Shown: positions 25,634 to 35,118, counted from the first letter of the stretch. The stretch: DNA of 64,000 nucleotides from Bacillus_BD sp963787345 (GCA_963787345.1 CAWBCW010000027.1:124001-188000), one strand, 5' to 3'. A program made the numbers and translations. Notes: generated from the letters alone by a model not told the origin.

Positions 25634-26845
25634 TCATTCATATCTTAATGCTTCAATCGGGCTTAGTTTAGCGGCTTTGTTAGCTGGAAGGATGCCAAAT
25701 AAAATACCAATAAAAGCGGAAAACCCTACCCCGATAATGATTACAAGTGGACTGATTGTAGCAGTAATTGGCGAGAAACTTGTAACAAGCATAGCCCCAA
25801 TCATCGCTAACCCAATCCCAATAATTCCTCCGATTGAAGTCAATGTCGCCGATTCGATTAGAAACTGCAATAAGATTCTTCCTCTTGTGGCACCTATTGC
25901 TTTCCTAATTCCAATTTCTCTCGTTCTCTCCGTTACGGAAACCAACATAATATTCATGACTCCGATCCCTCCGACTAGCAATGAGATTCCAGCAATACTC
26001 CCAATAAACAGCGTCATTAATGTAATGACGGTATCTACTTCTTGCTCATATTCTGAAAAGTCATTGATCGCATACATCCCGTTTTCCATTTCTTTTGCTT
26101 CCGTTAACGTATCAGCAGCTAGCCTCCCTGTTTCTGAGATTTTCTCTGGATCACTTGCAACAATAGCTAATCTCTCAATCTCTCGATTCCCAAACATCAT
26201 CGAAATTACAGTTCTAGGCATAAGCATTTCGCCGTTTTCACTATATCGATATTGCTCGGGTATCGGAGATTCATAGACGCCGACTAATTTATATGGATTC
26301 CCATTTACATCAACGATCTCACCGATAATACCTTCTTTATTTTTGAAAAACTTATCTCTTGCCACTGTATCAATCATGATCACACGATTCATCCCATCAA
26401 GATCGCGCATATTAATGACCCTGCCCTCAACCAATCCAATATCTCTTGCCGTAAAAAACTCTGGCCCGACTCCTGTAATCTCCATTTCACCTTGCACATC
26501 ATTGTATACCATTGGGCCCCAGCCTTGATTTGTCGCAATGACTGATTCTACACCAGGAACTTTGGATAATATGCCTACATCTTCTGCGGTTAATTCCGGC
26601 TCCACCCAGAACATCTCTGATTCATCTTCTCCCTCGACAGGCATAGGCTGATACCAAATATCTACTGCATTTTTCTCGGTGCTAAACAATTCTTCGGTCA
26701 TTTTTATTTTTGCTCCTTGACCAATGGCAACAATGATCACAACCGCTGCTACACCGATAATAACGCCCAGCATCGTCAGGATCGAACGAACCTTATGCTT
26801 CCAAATTGAGTATAAAGCTAATTTAAAACTTTCTACTAAACTCAT
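25634..26845 (-). CDS. MacB-like ABC transporter permease
   Basis: 403-aa permease with the MacB/FtsX layout: a TM helix near residues 20-42 (SILTMLGVIIGVAAVVIIVAI), an extracytoplasmic MacB_PCD domain (about 50-270), then three C-terminal TM helices with VTERTREIGIRKAIGATRG between them. With the adjacent ATPase and adaptor it forms a MacAB-type exporter of peptides or drugs. Its start overlaps the ATPase stop by ATGA. The system is probably compromised because the adaptor gene is frameshifted. Confidence 0.9.
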   Translation of the reverse strand: MSLVESFKLALYSIWKHKVRSILTMLGVIIGVAAVVIIVAIGQGAKIKMTEELFSTEKNAVDIWYQPMPVEGEDESEMFWVEPELTAEDVGILSKVPGVESVIATNQGWGPMVYNDVQGEMEITGVGPEFFTARDIGLVEGRVINMRDLDGMNRVIMIDTVARDKFFKNKEGIIGEIVDVNGNPYKLVGVYESPIPEQYRYSENGEMLMPRTVISMMFGNREIERLAIVASDPEKISETGRLAADTLTEAKEMENGMYAINDFSEYEQEVDTVITLMTLFIGSIAGISLLVGGIGVMNIMLVSVTERTREIGIRKAIGATRGRILLQFLIESATLTSIGGIIGIGLAMIGAMLVTSFSPITATISPLVIIIGVGFSAFIGILFGILPANKAAKLSPIEALRYE

Positions 26846-27519
26846 GGCATTCTCCTTACATCATCTGTAATCACGCCATCTTTCAAGGTGATCACTCTAT
26901 TTGTATAGGCCGCAATTTCTTCCTCATGTGTAACAATCATGACCGTTTTCCCTTCTTGATTAAGTTGGACGAATAATTCCATAATCTGCTCGCTTGTCTT
27001 TGAATCAAGTGCGCCAGTTGGTTCATCGGCTAAAATAATGGATGGCTTGTTCACAAGTGCCCTGGCAATTGCAACCCGTTGCTTTTGTCCGCCAGATAAT
27101 TCATTTGGCAAATGGTTCATCCGGTCCCCTAATCCAACCTTTGATAGCATAAGTTTGGCCCTTTCGATTCTTTCACGTTTCGGAACGCCTGCATAGATGA
27201 GCGGAGACTCAACATTTTTAAGCACTGAAAGTCTAGGCAACAAGAAGAATTGCTGAAAAACAAACCCGATATGTTCATTTCTTAACTTTGTCAGCTTGTT
27301 TTCCTTTTCTGTCCCGATATTTTCTTCATTTAATTCATACATACCTGAAGATGGATAGTCTAAAAATCCAATGATATTCATTAACGTTGATTTACCAGAT
27401 CCAGATGGTCCCATAATCGCTATAAACTCTCCGTCTTCTACAGTAAGGTTAATCCCTTGCAATGCAGGTACTTCTAGAGAGCCCTTTCCATAAACCTTAG
27501 AAATTTCACTTAATTTCAT
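26842..27519 (-). CDS. ABC transporter ATP-binding protein (MacB-type)
   Basis: 225-aa ATPase. Walker A GPSGSGKST, signature LSGGQKQRVAIARA, Walker B IILADEPTGALD, H-loop VTHEEE. The MacB/LolD subgroup is shown by ELNEENIGT and VFQQFFLLPRLSVLKNVE. I choose the ATG of MKLSEISKVYG; the TTG one codon earlier is not needed. It overlaps the adaptor stop by 14 nt and the permease start by 4 nt, so the three genes are coupled. Confidence 0.93.
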   Translation of the reverse strand: MKLSEISKVYGKGSLEVPALQGINLTVEDGEFIAIMGPSGSGKSTLMNIIGFLDYPSSGMYELNEENIGTEKENKLTKLRNEHIGFVFQQFFLLPRLSVLKNVESPLIYAGVPKRERIERAKLMLSKVGLGDRMNHLPNELSGGQKQRVAIARALVNKPSIILADEPTGALDSKTSEQIMELFVQLNQEGKTVMIVTHEEEIAAYTNRVITLKDGVITDDVRRMP

Positions 27520-28709
27520 CAAAAGTGGTCACTTCCATTCCGTCATACAATCCTTCATACGGGGTTATAACAACAAGCTCATCTTTGTGCACACCTTCTA
27601 TGACTTGAATAAATTCATCATTCATTGAACCCGTTTTTACTTCTCGTCTCTCTAGCACTCCATCAACAAGAACATAAGTAACAGCCATTCCACCCTCATC
27701 TAAAATAGCACTATGCGGGATCACAGGCCTTGTTTCTGTCCCAACAATTTTCACTTCTAGAGAAACGTGGAAGCCTTGTCGAAGTTCTGAAGTATCATCT
27801 GTAATCGCCACTTTGAACGGATACATCGTTACATTCCCTCCCCCTGGTCCTCCCATCATTTCGCCTCCTGCTCCATCTTCACTTGGGAAATGAGAAACCG
27901 ATTCAACGACCCCATTCCATTCGCGATCCTTATACACTTTTGGCCGAATGACTACTGCTTGCTCTGGTTGAATCTTTACTGCATCAAATTCACTCATTGT
28001 GCCAATTACCTTATAGGGGCTATTCGAAATAATATGTACAACTGGTTCTGAGCCACCAGTTTCTGTTTTTTCGATGTTTTTATTTACCTTTACAACAATT
28101 CCATCTATTTTACTAACAACCGTCATTTCTTTTTTGCGATTTGTCGCTTCATTTATTCTCTCTTGAGCGGAAGCCACTTCTGATTTTGTACTTTCATATT
28201 GAAGCTCCAAATCAACCTTCTCTTTTGTCAGGAGATTGACATCTACCGTTTCCCTATCCGCTTCACCAGTAGGATTCTTTTTTGCTTCGGTAATTTGCTT
28301 GTTCAATTGTTCTATTTGAGCTTCTTCTGCTTTAGCCCGACGTTGGATTAAATCCCGTTCACGAACGGCCCCATTATATTCCATGTCTACTTTAGAAGCA
28401 TCATATAAAAATAAAGGCTCTCCCGCCTTTACCGTTTGATTCTCCGCTACTTTGTATTCGATAATTTCTCCTTTATCAAGATCCATATATACTTTTTGTT
28501 CCCCTTCTGGCACGATTTCACCTGTTACAAGAATCGTCTCGGTTAACTCTTGTTCTACTGCCTTTTGAACGGTTATCGGCATTTCCTCAAATTCTGTACC
28601 TCCGACCATTTCTGCATTATTATGCTTTCATAAAAAGTATAACTAGCACGGCGATTGCAACCAATCCAACAACAGATCCGATTGAAATCCAAGCCATTTT
28701 TCTTCTCAC
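27506..28709 (-). pseudogene. MacA/HlyD-type efflux adaptor with a frameshift after its membrane anchor
   Basis: Periplasmic-type adaptor of the MacAB-like exporter. A GTG at 28709 after GGGAGGG opens a 29-codon frame VRRKMAWISIGSVVGLVAIA.., clearly the N-terminal anchor, which stops at TAATAA. One base later in register the body begins NNAEMVGGTEF and continues 367 codons with biotinyl-lipoyl-like, coiled-coil and beta-barrel segments. Dropping one T at about 28617 joins the two. The body alone has no ribosome site or anchor. It is either a recent inactivation or a sequencing error. Confidence 0.75.
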
Positions 28710-28891
28710 CTTTAATCCCTCCCACACAGCAATTTGAAAATGATAAAATTTTTAAACAAAAAAATAAACAGTAATTTTAATCATTTATTCTTTGATTATT
28801 ATAACGGCTAATCTTTGAAAAATCTCAAAATTTTTACAATCTTTTACCTTTTATTACAAATTTCAATAAAATTCTTCCTTTGTTACAAAAA

Positions 28892-28931
28892 AAGAACCCA
28901 TTCGTAAAATATACTTTACGAATGGGTTCTT
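28892..28931 (-). terminator. terminator of the MFS remnant
   Basis: AAGAACCCATTCGTAAA and its complement form a 17-bp stem, followed on the minus strand by TTTTTTT. Confidence 0.85.
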
Positions 28932-28957
28932 GGAATGATTATTATTCTTATAAATAA

Positions 28958-29552
28958 TTAGTTTTGTACAGGTTCTGTTGCTTTCGCTGTAACTAGAGCT
29001 TTTTCCTTTACAGCAGTTGGTTTTTTCATAAATAGCGAACAAATTAATGCAATGACTGAAATTCCTGTAACAAAGTAGAAGGTATATTTTACACCGGCGG
29101 CTAAAATTTGAGCCTCTGTCGCACCTGGTGTGCTCGCAGCAAAACTTGTTGAACCCGCTGTAAGCAATGTAATGGCAATAGCCGTACCTGCCGCACCAGC
29201 AACTTGGTTTAATGTATTCATCGCAGCTGATCCATCCGCATATAATTCACGCGGCAATGCATTCAGTCCATTTGTTTGTGCTGGAATGGTTACCATTGTA
29301 AGTCCAAAGAATAAAAACATGAACGCTACGATGATTTGCCAAGCAGGTGTTGTCGCTGAAATCGATGTAGCAAAAATGATATTCCCAATCAGGACAATGA
29401 TTGAACCAGTAAAAGCTAATTTCTTTGGTCCAATTTTATCAAATAGCATACCAACAACTGGTGACATAATTACGTTAACAGCGTTACCCGGAAGTAATAA
29501 TAGACCAGCTGCCGCAGCACTAAATAATAGAGAACCCTTTAAATACATCGCT
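28958..29552 (-). pseudogene. MFS transporter, C-terminal half (5' end cut by an IS element)
   Basis: About 195 codons of a DHA2-type multidrug transporter: SAMYLKGSLLFSAAAAGLLL, VIMSPVVGMLFDKIGPKKL (the MFS cytoplasmic loop motif) and NGLNALPRELYADGSAAMNT, then the final two TM helices. The upstream side runs directly into the right end of an IS200/IS605-type element; the open frame that continues to 29602 is element sequence. About 100 residues that should precede this part are missing on both sides of the element. Confidence 0.8.
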
Positions 29553-29554
29553 GA

Positions 29555-29720
29555 CCAATCCCACAGCTGAAGCAGTGGGATTCTTTTTCGCAAACATTCC
29601 ACTTACATACTTTCAAGAGAAAGATGCAGAGGCGGAACTTGGGCGAACAACTCTTGAGAGAAAAACAGCCTTTCAAGAGGGCAAGGTCTGTGCCAACTAC
29701 GCCGTCCTTTCGGCGATACT
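29555..29720 (-). ncRNA. candidate omega RNA (reRNA) of the TnpB element
   Basis: By family knowledge, the guide scaffold of TnpB is made from the 3' end of tnpB through the right end. Here this span holds CTCTTGA/TCAAGAG and ACTTTC/GAAAGT stem candidates and ends with the right-end hairpin. The guide would be the MFS sequence just below 29554. There is no direct evidence of expression. Confidence 0.4.
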
Positions 29721-31031
29721 TTTTATCTTTTTAGGCTTATCCTTAGGATGTTTGGTTTCTTGCCTTTTTTTCTTCGATAAATGACGTTTATACCAAACGG
29801 GTTGTTTATAAACAACCGATTCCATCAGTTTTACTTCCATCGGATAGATCTTCCTGGCAATATTTTGTGCCCCGTTTACATCACGATGGATTTCTGTTTT
29901 GTGAACAGAACATATAAAATTTCTCCCATTAGCCCGGTGTCTCCCACCGCAAAACGGACAATTTTGGGAAGTATAACTTTCCTCTGTTTCTTCTACTTCA
30001 ATTCCTTTCAACTTAGCTTTATAGATTAGCTTTTCTTTAATTTTCCCTTGATTCCAAAGCGATAACTGTTGCCTTCTTACTTTATTGTTTTTTCTTTTCT
30101 TTTTCTCATCTTTCTTTGTGTTTTTTTCAATTCCCGACACATTGCCAACTACGAAGTGAGTGACTTTCTCTTCTTCTAAAAATAAGATTACTTCTTTTGT
30201 TGTTTTATGTTCCAACTCTTCAAGTTGGTTTTTGCTTTTTTGGCGAATGCGACTTTTAGCCTTGTTGTATTTTCTCCATTGTCGCGAACCCTTTTTGCAA
30301 CGGGACATCAATTTACTCAATTCTCCTAATGTTTTAGATCGGAATTGAGAAATACTCCTCATGGATCGACCCGAGATTAATAGAGATTTGTCTTCTGTTG
30401 CAACTGAAACTGCATGAATTTCGCCTAGATCACCACCAGCTACTTTGAATTCATAGGAAGATAGATCTTTTTCGGGAACTTCTATGGAATAAGTGAACCA
30501 ATAGGCTCCATTTCTCCAAACAATTTCTGCGTAGTTACATTTTGTTAAATCATCGGTCGCTAAATTGGGAATCGAAAGATAATTAGTTTTCTTTGGGAGC
30601 TTTTCATTCCAATTTTTCTTTTTCTTTTTAGTCAATAAATCAATTAGAGGGTACCCGTATTCTGTCTTTTTGACCACTATCGTTTCATCGGAAACTTCCA
30701 TAGATGCCTTTTTTAACGGAATGCAATAATAATACTTTTTTCTCCATGGATACTTAGCTTTTTTATCCGTTTTCCGCAGTTTACGAATGGTTTCTCGATT
30801 GGCTGCATATTTATCCGCAATCGCTTGAACGGTTTGAGAATGTAGGTTATACGTTTGTTTTCGAACTGCTTGGATCTCCGTTTTACTGAGCCACTTTTTA
30901 GTGGTGAAATAATATGAATTCGCTTCCCGAACAATATCATTCCAAGCAGAAGCAGCTTCTCTTTGCGTTATCCTTAATTCGTCGTATAAGTGTTTTTCAT
31001 AAGGGATTTGAAAAGAATGGGTGACAAACAT
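29697..31031 (-). CDS. tnpB: RNA-guided endonuclease TnpB (IS1341-type OrfB)
   Basis: 444-aa TnpB starting at MFVTHSFQIPYEKH, 6 nt after AAGGAGGTG. RuvC-I Asp is D201 in GGDLGEIHAVSVA; RuvC-III Asp is D384 in HRDVNGAQNIAR. The zinc finger is CPFC (358-361) with CSVH (374-377), so the last ligand is a His. The RuvC-II position that normally reads IEDL is VVGNVSG (294-300) and lacks the catalytic Glu; acidic residues E348-E351 just before YTSQ are candidates for a relocated one. Length is at the upper end for TnpB. Confidence 0.88.
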   Translation of the reverse strand: MFVTHSFQIPYEKHLYDELRITQREAASAWNDIVREANSYYFTTKKWLSKTEIQAVRKQTYNLHSQTVQAIADKYAANRETIRKLRKTDKKAKYPWRKKYYYCIPLKKASMEVSDETIVVKKTEYGYPLIDLLTKKKKKNWNEKLPKKTNYLSIPNLATDDLTKCNYAEIVWRNGAYWFTYSIEVPEKDLSSYEFKVAGGDLGEIHAVSVATEDKSLLISGRSMRSISQFRSKTLGELSKLMSRCKKGSRQWRKYNKAKSRIRQKSKNQLEELEHKTTKEVILFLEEEKVTHFVVGNVSGIEKNTKKDEKKKRKNNKVRRQQLSLWNQGKIKEKLIYKAKLKGIEVEETEESYTSQNCPFCGGRHRANGRNFICSVHKTEIHRDVNGAQNIARKIYPMEVKLMESVVYKQPVWYKRHLSKKKRQETKHPKDKPKKIKSIAERTA

Positions 31032-31225
31032 TTCGCACCTCCTTTCATGCTTTATACTATACTTCAATCACAACAGAATATACGTTCCTGTGACAATAGA
31101 CTTACTTGAATTAAATATAATAATAAAAAATCAAATCATTAACGTATCTAAAGACACGCCTGATTTGATCTCACTTTCATCCCACCTCTGAAGAAGTGGG
31201 CTTTCTCGTTCGAAAAGGGCTGTAA

Positions 31226-31365
31226 TTTCCCTAACATTTTCAATTTTAACGAAAGCTGCTAAAGTCAATAGTACATAAAAAATAGCACTGAACCAGAAAA
31301 TATAACTCCAACTTAATGCACTAATTACAACCCCTGAAAGTATTGGTCCTTCATTATTATTCCTT
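31226..31365 (-). pseudogene. MFS transporter fragment (TM5-TM6 region)
   Basis: An open stretch reading GPILSGVVISALSWSYIF and LLTLAAFVKIENVREIT, which matches the GP..SG....W..iF region of DHA2 transporters. It ends at the left boundary of the IS element and begins abruptly at GP, with no upstream transporter sequence. Likely the same gene as the remnant at 28958, after deletions on both sides. Confidence 0.65.
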
Positions 31366-31483
31366 ATTGACTATATGAAACCGCTTACTTTCAAAGTCTT
31401 TTCACAATTCATCCTACTTGCTAACGTTTCCAACATTCGTCACTAAGAAAAGGCTAATACCAATTTTTATCATAAAATAACAA

Positions 31484-31518
31484 AAAGATGGTTCCTCTGA
31501 TTGTAGAGTGAACCACCT
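31484..31518 (-). terminator. terminator of the LLM monooxygenase gene
   Basis: Minus-strand AGGTGGTTC/GAACCATCT stem followed by TTTTTGTT. Confidence 0.8.
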
Positions 31519-31528
31519 TGTCATTTGT

Positions 31529-32587
31529 TTATTTTCCTTCTTGACTGCTTTCCCATTTCGCCACTTCTTCTCGTACCCTTGGCGCAACTTCTTTCCCTAA
31601 CAATTCAATAGATTTCATCACATCTTCATGTGGCATCGTACCGACTGGACAATGCAGCATAAAACGAGTAATACCGACATTTTTGCGAAGATGAATGATT
31701 TTTTCAGCCACTGTCTTAGGTGATCCCACATAGAGGGCCCCCTCTAACCGGCGAGCAGCATCAAATGTTTCACGGGTGTATGGACCCCAGCCACGCTCGC
31801 GACCTAATTTATTCATTGCATATTGAGTTGGCGGGAAAAACTTATCTGCTGCAATATCATCACTTTCCGCTACGAATCCATGAGAATGCGAAGCAACCGT
31901 TAATTTTGCTGGGTCATGACCGGACCTCGTTGCTGTCCTTTTATACAGTCTGACTAACGGTTCAAAGTGTAATGGGCTTCCACCAATAATCGCTAAAACT
32001 AACGGTAATCCTAAGTATCCTGCCCGCGCTGTCGATTCAGGAGTCCCGCCACTAGCAATCCAAACAGGCAGTGGATGCTGAACCGGTCTTGGATAAACTC
32101 CTCGATTTTGAATCGCGGGACGATGTTTCCCATTCCAATTAATGATTTCTGATTCACAAACCTTTAATAATAAATCAAGTTTTTCATTAAAGAGCTCATC
32201 GTAATCTTTTAAATCCTGGCCAAACAATGGAAACGATTCGATGAATGAACCCCTTCCAGCCATAATTTCTGCGCGTCCATTAGAAATCGCATCAACCGTC
32301 GCAAAATCCTGAAATACTCGTACCGGATCATCTGAAGATAGTACCGTTACGGCACTTGTTAGACGAATTTTTTTTGTTTGAGAAGCGGCAGCTGCCAGCA
32401 ATACAGCCGGAGACGAACACGCATAATCCTCACGATGGTGCTCCCCTACCCCAAAGACATCTAAACCAACTTGGTCTGCAAGTACGATTTCTTCAACAAC
32501 TTCTCTAATTCGCTCTGCATGACTGATCACTTTCCCTGTTTTGACATCTGGTGTTGTTTCAACAAATGTACTAATCCCAATTTCCAT
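31529..32587 (-). CDS. LLM class flavin-dependent oxidoreductase
   Basis: Bacterial luciferase-like (TIM-barrel, FMNH2/F420) monooxygenase, 352 aa. Typical motifs: MEIGISTFVETTPD at the N-terminus, GVGEHHREDYACSSPAVLLAAAA near 45-67, LTSAVTVLSSDDPVRVFQDFAT, NGRAEIMAGRG, and PLPVWIASGGTPESTARAG. A ribosome site GGGAGG precedes the start. It is transcribed alone with a terminator. The substrate cannot be inferred; related Bacillus proteins are annotated only at family level. Confidence 0.88.
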   Translation of the reverse strand: MEIGISTFVETTPDVKTGKVISHAERIREVVEEIVLADQVGLDVFGVGEHHREDYACSSPAVLLAAAASQTKKIRLTSAVTVLSSDDPVRVFQDFATVDAISNGRAEIMAGRGSFIESFPLFGQDLKDYDELFNEKLDLLLKVCESEIINWNGKHRPAIQNRGVYPRPVQHPLPVWIASGGTPESTARAGYLGLPLVLAIIGGSPLHFEPLVRLYKRTATRSGHDPAKLTVASHSHGFVAESDDIAADKFFPPTQYAMNKLGRERGWGPYTRETFDAARRLEGALYVGSPKTVAEKIIHLRKNVGITRFMLHCPVGTMPHEDVMKSIELLGKEVAPRVREEVAKWESSQEGK

Positions 32588-32936
32588 TGAAAAACCTCCC
32601 TTGTTATCGGTGTATTATGTATGATTAGAAAAATAATTTTCTAATAACTAGTCTATCATTTATGATTCATTTATATCACTTTATAACAACTGCGATTTCG
32701 GACTCCTTTTAGTTTTGACTTTTTGATTTTTCCCTAATCTACACCTTATTTAGACTACTCTTGCTATTCCCTTTGCCGCTTTCTCTGAATAAAAAGCTCT
32801 AAATCAATATTGTTAATAACTTGTCTATAAATCATTCACAATCTATTCATATTTTTAATGCTAAATCCGTGGTATACTAAAGTTACAAAATAAATGTGAA
32901 ATATTTCACATAAAATAATTTATGAGGTGAAGCTTC
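32588..32936. other. 349-bp divergent intergenic region
   Basis: AT-rich, between the LLM gene and the HesB-like gene. GGTATACTAAAG near 32872 supplies a plausible -10 for the HesB-like gene. No palindrome, RNA motif or open frame with a start signal was seen. Confidence 0.4.
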
Positions 32937-33227
32937 ATGAAAATTAATATGTCTGATAAAGTATTTCAATGGTACAAAGAAGAACTGGCTTTAAATCAAG
33001 GAGATTGCATTCGTTTTTATATTAGATATGGTGGGTTTAACTGCTTTGTGAAAAGTTTCTCATTAGGTATGGATAAAGTTTCACCAGAACAGTACCATGC
33101 AAAAATTGAAAAAGATGGAATCACCTTCTTTATTGAAGATTGTGATACTTGGTATTTTGAGGATAAAGATTTAGTGATAGACTTTAATGAACAATTAGGT
33201 GAGCCAGAATTTACACAAGCCTGCTAA
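32937..33227 (+). CDS. HesB/YneR-like protein
   Basis: 96-aa protein of the iron-sulfur biosynthesis (HesB-like) fold, closest in layout to B. subtilis YneR: YKEELALNQGDCIRFYIRYGG, FSLGMDKVSPEQYHAKIEKDGITFFIEDCDTWYF. The three cysteines of the IscA-type scaffold are not in their canonical GxC...CGCG arrangement, so a Fe-S carrier role is doubtful. GAGGTGAAGCTTC precedes the ATG. It is monocistronic. Confidence 0.8.
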   Translation: MKINMSDKVFQWYKEELALNQGDCIRFYIRYGGFNCFVKSFSLGMDKVSPEQYHAKIEKDGITFFIEDCDTWYFEDKDLVIDFNEQLGEPEFTQAC

Positions 33228-33280
33228 AAAGCTAACAAATACTATAAAAATACCCTCCCCCTTTATTTAATAGATAGCAG

Positions 33281-33320
33281 AAACGTCATGATATTTTAAA
33301 TTCATGACGTTTTTATTTTT
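33281..33320 (+). terminator. terminator of the HesB-like gene
   Basis: AAACGTCATGA/TCATGACGTTT stem followed by TTATTTTTT. Confidence 0.85.
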
Positions 33321-33407
33321 TGATAAGACTTGTTTCTATACTTGTATCTCCTATTCAATCATTGGTAGAATCATCTAGAACTACATTATAACAAAGGAGC
33401 TTTTTAC

Positions 33408-33785
33408 ATGATCAATAAAATAGGAAAAATTACGATTTACGTACAAAACCAAGAACAAGCGAAGGATTTCTGGGTGAATAAACTTGGGTTTGTTGTTAAA
33501 GGTGAGAATCCAATGGGTCCAAATCTCACTTGGCTCGAGGTAGGCCCAAACGAAGATGAATTTACGACATTAGTTATTTATGACAAAGCCCTAATGGAAA
33601 AACAAAACCCTTCTGCTGTAGCGCATCCAACGATTCTTTTTAGTACAAATGATATTGAAGCCGCTTATGAAAAGATGAAACAAAATGGAGTAGAAGTCGA
33701 GGACTTGTTAAAAATGCCTTACGGATCAATGTTTAAATTTAAAGATCAAGATGGAAATACATATTTATTACGAGAAGATAAATAA
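33408..33785 (+). CDS. VOC (glyoxalase/bleomycin-resistance) family protein
   Basis: 125-aa vicinal-oxygen-chelate protein with two beta-alpha-beta-beta-beta units: IGKITIYVQNQEQAKDFWVNKLGFVV, then HPTILFSTNDIEAAYEKMKQNGVEVEDLLKMPYGSMFKFKDQDGN. The C-terminal F.D.DGN.Y.L pattern is typical. AAAGGAGCTTTTTAC precedes the ATG. The substrate is unknown. Confidence 0.85.
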   Translation: MINKIGKITIYVQNQEQAKDFWVNKLGFVVKGENPMGPNLTWLEVGPNEDEFTTLVIYDKALMEKQNPSAVAHPTILFSTNDIEAAYEKMKQNGVEVEDLLKMPYGSMFKFKDQDGNTYLLREDK

Positions 33786-33786
33786 T

Positions 33787-33818
33787 GGTAAGAGAGGAGC
33801 ATTCGTCCCTCTCTTACC
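33787..33818. terminator. hairpin after the VOC gene
   Basis: GGTAAGAGAGG/CCTCTCTTACC stem of 11 bp with a 10-nt loop immediately after the stop; no T-run, so it may be a weak terminator or RNA-stabilising stem. Confidence 0.5.
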
Positions 33819-33860
33819 ACCTCATAAAACTATTTTTCACGAATTAACTCCTATTCTCTA

Positions 33861-34172
33861 CTAAACAAATAACTCCACGACAAAAACGGCAAGACAAGCG
33901 AGCAGCGAAACTTTAAATAAGCTACCACCAAGATAAGATACAACGATCGCTACTATGAAACCAACTAACGCAGACCAAGGTGACCCTGTTGCATCTAAAA
34001 TAGCCGGAAATACCATAACAGCTAATGTTATAAAAGGTACATAGTATAAAAAGGACTTTATAAATACGTTATTTATTTCCTTTCTGATAAAAGTCAGTGG
34101 CAAGACCCTGATTAAATAGGTGACGAAAGCCATGACGATAATATATAAGAAGACCTTAAGCTCCATGCTCAC
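33861..34172 (-). CDS. azlD: branched-chain amino acid exporter small subunit
   Basis: 103-aa membrane protein with four hydrophobic segments; the AYRxxP-like YLIRVLPLTF after the first helix is the AzlD signature. Together with AzlC it exports branched-chain amino acids. Its start lies 17 nt inside the azlC frame, showing tight coupling. No repressor of the AzlB type is adjacent. Confidence 0.9.
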   Translation of the reverse strand: MSMELKVFLYIIVMAFVTYLIRVLPLTFIRKEINNVFIKSFLYYVPFITLAVMVFPAILDATGSPWSALVGFIVAIVVSYLGGSLFKVSLLACLAVFVVELFV

Positions 34173-34875
34173 GCTCCTCCTTTACAGGAAATAGAACAGC
34201 CGCAACCCCTGCAATAACAATGGTCAAAAGGATAATCTTTACTCCTGATGAAATCATATTTAAGTAGGGAAGCTTTGCAAATAACAAACTTACCGACATC
34301 GAAATTAAAATAAGTCCAGTTAGAACTTTATTTCCTTTAGCAGGAGGAATAATAACAGCCAGCAACATTCCATAAAGGGCGATACTTAATGCGCTAATTA
34401 ACCGCTCTGGTAAAATATTTCCCGATACAATCCCTAATAATGTACCTAAAGCCCAGCCAGGCATCGCCATACTCATGATTCCATATGTATAAAAAGGGTT
34501 TAACTTTCCTTTAACGGCCATCGATAAACCAAAAACCTCATCTGATATTCCAGCCGCCATTAGCATTCGATGAAACAATGACGTATTTGGATCAATTTTT
34601 TGTGAAAGAGCGGCAGACATTAGGAAATATCTTGAATTAATTATGAGCTGGGTAAGCGCAATTTCTAAAAAAGCAGCAGAAGCAGCGATTAATGTTAGAC
34701 CGGCAAATTGTCCAGCTGAAGTAAAATTAGTGATAGACATAAAAACAGCCTCAAATGGATTGAATCCCGATTGTTTAGCAATAATTCCAAAGGTAAAGGA
34801 AACCGCCATATAACCAAGGGCAATGGGAATAGCATCCTTTACCCCTCTTTGCCATTCCTTTAAATTCGTCTTCAT
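34156..34875 (-). CDS. azlC: branched-chain amino acid exporter large subunit
   Basis: 239-aa permease of the AzlC family (LIV-E). Starts MKTNLKEWQRGVKDAIPIALGYMAVSFTFGIIA and includes TNFTSAGQFAGLTLI, the hallmark near the second helix; about seven TM segments. GGAGGAAAAACATAG precedes the ATG. First gene of azlC-azlD. Confidence 0.92.
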   Translation of the reverse strand: MKTNLKEWQRGVKDAIPIALGYMAVSFTFGIIAKQSGFNPFEAVFMSITNFTSAGQFAGLTLIAASAAFLEIALTQLIINSRYFLMSAALSQKIDPNTSLFHRMLMAAGISDEVFGLSMAVKGKLNPFYTYGIMSMAMPGWALGTLLGIVSGNILPERLISALSIALYGMLLAVIIPPAKGNKVLTGLILISMSVSLLFAKLPYLNMISSGVKIILLTIVIAGVAAVLFPVKEEREHGA

Positions 34876-35118
34876 CTATGTTTTTCCTCCTATGTTGTAA
34901 TACCAGTTGAAAAATTATTTACTTATTTCGACAAAATAATTTCTATGATTCTATCATAATTATTTTATTTAGGCAAAATGATAATAACAATCCATCCGTG
35001 ATTCATAGGTCCGTAAAGACGGTTTTCCTTTTAGTTTGAGCCTGAGAACAACTATATTTTAGAATAGGAAAAGTTAAACAACAAATAATAAGATCAATAA
35101 TTAATAAGGGAGGCGAAT

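Larger units (their letters stand above)
29551..31221 (-). mobile_element. IS200/IS605-family element carrying tnpB only
   Basis: An element of about 1.67 kb. Left end: minus-strand TTAC (31222-31225) abuts the element, followed after about 20 nt by a CCCAC/GTGGG hairpin (31181-31200). Right end: hairpin ATCCCAC/GTGGGAT at 29558-29581 ending about 4-7 nt before the MFS sequence resumes. There are no terminal inverted repeats or target duplications, as expected for this family. No tnpA is present, so it would depend on a Y1 transposase elsewhere. It interrupts an MFS gene. Confidence 0.8.

Noticed and set aside
29602..29784. Plus-strand 69-codon frame over the right end of the IS element
   Set aside because: It overlaps the tnpB 3' end and guide-RNA region in antisense and has no ribosome site.
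34978..35060. GCCTGAGAACAACTAT similar to the tail of repeat copy 1 (GCCTGAGAAAAACTAT)
   Set aside because: Only 15 of 16 bases match and no other repeat motif is nearby, so chance cannot be ruled out.
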